From assembly GCA_005888695.1 (NCBI GenBank), contig VBBH01000185.1, positions 1 through 8,802 of the forward strand: DNA of 8,802 nt, in the 5' to 3' direction. Position numbers and translations under genes: made by a program. Positions 4,482-8,802 of the stretch are shown here, piece after piece. The notes below the pieces were generated by a model. The model had not been told where the DNA came from, searched no databases, and was given only the letters and a program-made list of their open reading frames with translations. Within the stretch, counting starts at the first letter, position 1. Each line of letters begins with the position of its first letter. This DNA is from Candidatus Bathyarchaeota archaeon. Lineage in GTDB: Archaea > Thermoproteota > Bathyarchaeia > 40CM-2-53-6.

Positions 4482-7400
4482 ATGTCAATCACCGTGATGG
4501 AAGAACCTAGCAAGATCATACAGGGAATCAGGTTCACACTCGTCTCCCCAACCGAGATCAGGAAACTGTCAGCCGTCGATGTACAGGCCGCCGATACCTA
4601 TGATGAGGACGGTGTACCGATTACATCTGGATTGATGGATGGACGTCTCGGAACTTTGGAGCCACGCCAGAAATGCAAGACATGTGGCAACACCGCCTCA
4701 GCGTGCCCAGGCCACTTTGGCCACATCGAGCTCGCAGAACCTGTCATACACTCTGCGTTCGCCAAACTCATCCATCGCTATCTCTCGATCACATGCCGCA
4801 ACTGTGGACGCATCCTCCTCACGGAGGAGAAGATCGAAAAGTACAGGGCACGCCACGCAGAACTAAAACAACGACTCAACACTGTCCCCGACGCTTTCCT
4901 CGACGAGGTAATCAAGGATGCAAAAAAGACCCAGCAGTGTCCCCACTGTGGCCAAAGACAGTACGCGGTCGAGCATGGCAAGCCGACCACATTCCATGAA
5001 ATAGTCGAGGGCGCTCCGGTCCGGCTTACTCCAAGCACGATAAGAGAGCGATTGGAGCGTATTCCGGACGACGATCTCATCCTGTTAGGAATGGACCCGA
5101 AGGCGGCCAGGCCAGAATGGGCTGTGTTGCAGGTAATGCCGGTGCCGCCAGTGTCTGTTAGACCGTCCATCACTCTTGAGTCCGGCATCAGGTCGGAAGA
5201 TGATCTTACACACAAACTGGTCGATATTATCAGGATCAACCAGAAACTTCGAGAAGCACTCGAATCCGGTGTCCCAATCAACATTATCCAAGAACTCCAC
5301 GAACTCCTCCAATACCATGTGACTACTTACTTCGACAATGAGGTCTCCGGCTTGCCGCCTGCTAGGCATAGGTCAGGCAGGGCACTGAAGACCTTATCAC
5401 AGCGTTTGAAGGGGAAGGAAGGACGGTTCCGGGGCAACCTCTCCGGCAAACGAGTGGACTTCTCCGCAAGAACTGTCGTGTCTCCAGATCCAAACCTAGA
5501 CATTAACGAGGTCGGGGTTCCGCTTGATGTTGCGAGCAGACTAACTATTCCAGAAAAGGTCACTAATTACAATACAGAAGCGATGAAACGACTGATCGAG
5601 AACGGTCCTGACAATTATCCGGGTGCGCTCTACATCGTACGTCCAGACGGTAGAAGAGTCCGCCTCGAATTCGTTACCGACCGGAAGGTTGTCGGAGACT
5701 TGATCCAACCCGGTTTCGTCGTTGAGAGGCACTTGCGAGACGGAGACATCGTACTCTTCAACAGACAGCCGAGCCTTCACCGCATGTCCATAATGGCGCA
5801 CCGCGTCCGCGTTCTACCGTACAAGACCTTCAGGCTCAACCCGGCCGTCTGCACGCCCTACAATGCAGACTTTGACGGTGACGAGATGAACCTGCACGTT
5901 CCTCAGGGCGAAGAGGCCAGGACAGAGGCAAGACTCCTCATGCAGGTCCAAGACCAGATACTCTCACCTAGATACGGAGGACCGATCATCGGCGCTATCC
6001 GAGACTCTCTCACCAGCGCATTCCTCCTGACCCAGAAATCAACCATGCTGACTAGACATGATGTAACCAAGCTGCTTTCCGCTGCGAACTATGAGGGTCC
6101 TACACCGGAACCGTCCGTTTCAAAGCCAGAGGAATTGTGGACGGGCAAACAGATCTTCAGCATCGTTCTGCCGAAGGGGTTCAACTTCGTTGCCAAGTCC
6201 AATCTTTCTAACTATTACAAGTGTGAAGACTGCGACAAGGGCATAGTTCACGACTGTCCATACGATGCGTTCGTCGTCATCAAAGACGGCGTCCTCGAAC
6301 AGGGCGTGATCGACAAGAACGCCATAGGCGCAGAACGGTCGGAGAGTCTTTTCCATCGAATCGTCAAAGACTACGGTACGGAAGAGGGAAGACGCTTCCT
6401 CAACAGTGTCACCAGACTTCTCAACAGGTACATGGAGCTGAGAGGCTTCACATACGCGATGGACGAGCTGCAAATACCCGAGACTACCCGAGAAAAGATT
6501 TCCAAGGCGATTCAAAAGGCAGAGGAGAAAGTGAACGAGTACATCGCCAGCTACCAACAAGGCACACTGGAAAGATTGCCAGGCCAGACCCTTGAGGAAT
6601 CGCTTGAGATCTACATCATGAACGAACTGTCCAAGGCACGCGATAGTGCCGGAGACTTTGCGGATCAATTTTTCCAGATGGACAACAGCGGTGTCATCAT
6701 GAGCAGAGCCGGTGCGAGAGGCTCCACATTGAACATTGGACAGATGACTGCATGCGTCGGTCAACAATCAATCCGGGGACAACGAATCTTACGGGGCTAT
6801 AGAGGACGGGCAATGTCATTCTTCCGTCCAGGCGACGCAGGCGCGGCCGCTAGAGGATTCGTCTATAATTGCTACCGGGACGGATTGGATCCGATAGAAT
6901 TCTTCTTCCACGCAATGGGAGGCAGAGAAGGTCTCGTCGATACAGCAGTTAGAACCCAGCAAAGCGGATACATGCAACGGCGGCTCATCAACGCCCTCGA
7001 ACACTTACGCGTCGAATACGACGGTACAGTCCGGGACTCTAGAGGCAACATTATCCAGGTCAGATATGGAGAAGATGGCGTAGACACTGCAAAGAGCGAC
7101 CATGGAAAGGCCGTGAACGTTGACCGATTGGTCGAACGAGTGAGACTCACAATGAGGAAGGGCACCGCAGCCACGAAGGATACGATAGAGAAGAGCCTCG
7201 AACCAAGCAAGGAAGTACTCTCACCCTTGATACTCGACCGTCTGAGAGACGCGTTGGTCGCCACGAAGCTCACTAAGACGGGTGTAGAAGAGGCGGTGGA
7301 GCAGGCGATTGACAATTACAAGCAGGCACTAGTCGAGCCCGGCGAGGCAGCTGGGATAGTGTCTGCTCAATCAATAGGTGAGCCGGGAACACAAATGACC

Positions 7401-8444
7401 CTCAGAACTTTCCACTTCGCCGGAGTCAGGGAACAAAACGTTACACTTGGCTTGCCGAGACTGATCGAGATAGTCGACGCCCGGAAGATTCCGTCCACGC
7501 CAAGTATGACGGTATTCTTGGATGCGAAGCATCGCGCGAGTAGGGAGAAAGCACAGGAGGTTGCTACACTACTGGCGCACACGACGCTGGGGGACATTGC
7601 TAGTGAGATCGTTTCTGACGTGATCAAGATGAGGCTCGACATCAAGCTCAACCCGCAGACAATGCGTGAACGAGGTGTCACGGTCCAAGACATCCGTGAT
7701 GCGGTCCAACCGACCGGGACCGAGGTGAAGGTTGAAGCCTACAATATGGAGATCAAGTCGAAGGACATGGAGCTTCCGCAATTTAGACGGTTGGAAGACA
7801 AACTGCAAAAGCATCACGTGAAGGGGATAGGAGCTGTCAAACGAGCACTGGTCGTCGAGGAAAAGGGCGAGTGGATTATTCGGACTGAAGGGTCAAGCCT
7901 TGCCGCGGCCTTCGAGGTGCCGGGCGTGGACACGACACGGACATTCAGCAATAACATTAACGAGACAACGCTAGTTCTCGGGATCGAGGCTGCGAGAAAC
8001 GTGATAGTCAAGGAAGCGCTTGGGGTCTTGGAGGAGCAAGGACTCGACGTGGACATTCGCCACGTTATGCTTGTATCTGATATGATGACGTCGAGTGGCG
8101 AGGTGCTTCAAGTTGGAAGGCATGGAGTTAGCGGCGAAAAGGCCAGTACACTTGCTAAAGCGGCGTTTGAGATAACGATACCTACTATTGTCGAAGCAGC
8201 TGTCAAGGGGACTGTTGACACTCTGCGCGGAGTTGCGGAGAACGTGATTGTTGGACAGCAGATACCGATGGGCACTGGATTGATCGAGGTCTCAATGTCC
8301 ATGGCAGGTGTCAAATTGCCGCGTCAGCCACGTCCAGTTAACGCGCCGACAAGTGGCGACGGTCCAATTCCTGTCCCGGTCATTGCCGTTACTGGTGGCG
8401 GCGGTGCTGGCAAGGATGCTGGAATAGAGAAGACTAGTGAGTAG
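4482..8444 (+). CDS. rpoA: DNA-directed RNA polymerase subunit A, fused A'+A'' (RPB1/beta' family)
   Basis: The 1320-residue largest subunit carries the catalytic centre. Clamp zinc ligands are C65, C68, C75 and H78, then C105, C108, C153 and C156. RLKGKEGRFRGNLSGKRVDF at 308-327 is the clamp/switch region. NADFDGD at 461-467 supplies D463, D465 and D467, which bind catalytic magnesium. An added Cys/His cluster lies at 581-592. The funnel/pore motif RAGARGSTLNIGQ is at 742-754, and the bridge-helix region spans about 801-838. Other archaea split the subunit at roughly 880-905, but here the frame runs straight on into the A'' part, with the trigger-loop region EPGEAAGIVSAQSIGEPGT at 952-970. 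A' (about 880 aa) plus A'' (about 390 aa) predicts the observed size. Beyond the usual end, about 45 residues form a Pro/Gly-rich tail. All core residues checked are present. rpl30e starts 12 bases downstream. Confidence 0.99.
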   Translation: MSITVMEEPSKIIQGIRFTLVSPTEIRKLSAVDVQAADTYDEDGVPITSGLMDGRLGTLEPRQKCKTCGNTASACPGHFGHIELAEPVIHSAFAKLIHRYLSITCRNCGRILLTEEKIEKYRARHAELKQRLNTVPDAFLDEVIKDAKKTQQCPHCGQRQYAVEHGKPTTFHEIVEGAPVRLTPSTIRERLERIPDDDLILLGMDPKAARPEWAVLQVMPVPPVSVRPSITLESGIRSEDDLTHKLVDIIRINQKLREALESGVPINIIQELHELLQYHVTTYFDNEVSGLPPARHRSGRALKTLSQRLKGKEGRFRGNLSGKRVDFSARTVVSPDPNLDINEVGVPLDVASRLTIPEKVTNYNTEAMKRLIENGPDNYPGALYIVRPDGRRVRLEFVTDRKVVGDLIQPGFVVERHLRDGDIVLFNRQPSLHRMSIMAHRVRVLPYKTFRLNPAVCTPYNADFDGDEMNLHVPQGEEARTEARLLMQVQDQILSPRYGGPIIGAIRDSLTSAFLLTQKSTMLTRHDVTKLLSAANYEGPTPEPSVSKPEELWTGKQIFSIVLPKGFNFVAKSNLSNYYKCEDCDKGIVHDCPYDAFVVIKDGVLEQGVIDKNAIGAERSESLFHRIVKDYGTEEGRRFLNSVTRLLNRYMELRGFTYAMDELQIPETTREKISKAIQKAEEKVNEYIASYQQGTLERLPGQTLEESLEIYIMNELSKARDSAGDFADQFFQMDNSGVIMSRAGARGSTLNIGQMTACVGQQSIRGQRILRGYRGRAMSFFRPGDAGAAARGFVYNCYRDGLDPIEFFFHAMGGREGLVDTAVRTQQSGYMQRRLINALEHLRVEYDGTVRDSRGNIIQVRYGEDGVDTAKSDHGKAVNVDRLVERVRLTMRKGTAATKDTIEKSLEPSKEVLSPLILDRLRDALVATKLTKTGVEEAVEQAIDNYKQALVEPGEAAGIVSAQSIGEPGTQMTLRTFHFAGVREQNVTLGLPRLIEIVDARKIPSTPSMTVFLDAKHRASREKAQEVATLLAHTTLGDIASEIVSDVIKMRLDIKLNPQTMRERGVTVQDIRDAVQPTGTEVKVEAYNMEIKSKDMELPQFRRLEDKLQKHHVKGIGAVKRALVVEEKGEWIIRTEGSSLAAAFEVPGVDTTRTFSNNINETTLVLGIEAARNVIVKEALGVLEEQGLDVDIRHVMLVSDMMTSSGEVLQVGRHGVSGEKASTLAKAAFEITIPTIVEAAVKGTVDTLRGVAENVIVGQQIPMGTGLIEVSMSMAGVKLPRQPRPVNAPTSGDGPIPVPVIAVTGGGGAGKDAGIEKTSE

Positions 8445-8456
8445 GGAAATTATTGC

Positions 8457-8762
8457 ATGGTTGATGTGAACAAGCAGATTCGGATGGTGGTGAAGACTGG
8501 GAAGGTGGATTTTGGGACGAAGACGGCTCTCTCGTCCGTCCGGCAGAGCAAGGCCAAGCTTGTAATACTAGCAAGCAATTGTCCCGGTACTGAAAGAGAC
8601 AACATAATGTACAACGCCGACCTTTCCGAAGTGCCGATCTATGTCTTCCAAGGTTCAAGCCTTGATCTGGGTGCGTTGTGCGAAAGGCCATACCCTGTGA
8701 GCGCCCTCACAGTGAAAGAGGCAGGGGACTCCTCGGTATTGGAGTTGGCTGAGAGCAAGTGA
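8457..8762 (+). CDS. rpl30e: large-subunit ribosomal protein eL30 (L30e)
   Basis: The 101-residue protein belongs to the L7Ae/L30e RNA-binding fold. Recognisable elements are VKTGKVDFGTK at 12-22, KAKLVILASNCP at 32-43 (the strand and Asn-Cys-Pro turn that contact RNA in this family), a short helix, VPIYVFQGSSLDLG at 59-72, and a C-terminal SALTVKEAGDSSVL at 82-95. Length is normal for archaeal L30e. It lacks features of the related L7Ae, and its place between rpoA and nusA is the classic archaeal position of L30e. The protein joins the large ribosomal subunit. The ATG at 8457 has only a weak upstream GGGA (8444-8447), so it may depend partly on coupling to rpoA. Its TGA overlaps the next start codon. 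Confidence 0.95.
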   Translation: MVDVNKQIRMVVKTGKVDFGTKTALSSVRQSKAKLVILASNCPGTERDNIMYNADLSEVPIYVFQGSSLDLGALCERPYPVSALTVKEAGDSSVLELAESK

Positions 8763-8802
8763 TGCTGCAGCCGAAGATTAAGCTGACGAGTGAAGAGATG
8801 AA
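8762..8802 (+). CDS. nusA: transcription factor NusA-like protein, N-terminal 13 codons only
   Basis: An ATG at 8762 overlaps the rpl30e stop by one base (TGATG) and opens a frame reading MLQPKIKLTSEEM before the window ends. IKLTSEEM is the typical beginning of archaeal NusA-like proteins, which consist of two KH RNA-binding domains without the bacterial N-terminal polymerase-binding domain. The position directly after rpl30e is the conserved place of nusA in archaeal polymerase operons. With 13 residues visible the call rests on that start plus context. The stop-start overlap suggests coupled translation. Confidence 0.8.
   Translation, partial: MLQPKIKLTSEEM

Noticed and set aside
4482..4499. 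alternative rpoA start at the second ATG (4497)
   Set aside because: The GGAGG site is much nearer the ATG at 4482, and the two-base gap after rpoB fits the tight operon.
6120..6767. 215-codon open frame on the - strand inside rpoA
   Set aside because: It lies entirely antisense to highly conserved RpoA sequence. Its translation shows no recognisable domain, and it is explained by the codon bias of the + strand gene.
8394..8415. VTGGGGAGKD in the RpoA tail as a Walker A nucleotide-binding loop
   Set aside because: The Ser/Thr after Lys is missing, there is no surrounding P-loop fold, and the segment lies in a low-complexity tail.
1..8802. mobile element, CRISPR array or horizontally acquired cassette
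   Set aside because: No transposase, integrase, terminal repeats or spaced direct repeats are visible. All intact genes follow the standard archaeal polymerase operon order.

Overview
The window carries the start of an archaeal RNA polymerase operon on the + strand: rpoH, rpoB, rpoA, rpl30e and the first codons of a nusA-type gene. Upstream, on the - strand, are an intron-containing tRNA-Ser(GCT) and the N-terminal part of a small protein gene. The archaeal assignment rests on RpoH (an RPB5-type subunit absent from bacteria), eL30, the bulge-helix-bulge tRNA intron, TATA-type promoters and the gene order itself. Two features narrow the lineage. RpoB is one chain (1115 aa), not split into B' and B''. 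RpoA is also one chain (1320 aa), whereas most archaea encode A' (RpoA1) and A'' (RpoA2) separately. An unsplit RpoA is known mainly from Thaumarchaeota/Nitrososphaeria, Aigarchaeota and some related or Asgard lineages. With a base composition near half G+C, a thaumarchaeal (Nitrososphaeria-like) origin is my best guess. It is an inference, not a proven placement.

Layout. Positions 1-166 (-): partial small protein gene, truncated by the window edge, start uncertain. Positions 167-317: no gene seen, but a perfect 7-bp inverted repeat at 278-295. Positions 318-431 (-): tRNA-Ser(GCT) with a 26-nt intron after tRNA position 37 and an encoded CCA. Positions 432-856: about 425 bp of noncoding DNA holding the likely tRNA promoter, several short hairpins, an 8-bp dyad enclosing a small hairpin (660-712), two TATA-like boxes (746-752 and 777-783) and a GC-rich leader hairpin just before rpoH. 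Positions 857-8762: rpoH, rpoB, rpoA and rpl30e, tightly packed (gaps of 5, 2 and 12 nt). Positions 8762-8802: nusA start, overlapping the rpl30e stop by one base.

How the genes work together. RpoB and RpoA form the two halves of the polymerase active centre, and RpoH sits on the jaw near incoming DNA. A NusA-like RNA-binding protein and ribosomal protein eL30 from the same transcript link transcription to ribosome synthesis. In other archaea this operon usually continues into rps12, rps7 and elongation factor genes, which would lie beyond the right edge.

I do not see an undescribed system such as a defence island, CRISPR array, mobile element or biosynthetic cluster. The coding part is core housekeeping sequence. 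What deserves a second look is mostly local: an Asp at the expected fourth zinc-ligand position of RpoB, an extra Cys/His cluster and a Pro/Gly-rich C-terminal tail in RpoA, the structured noncoding region before rpoH, and the truncated gene at the left edge.
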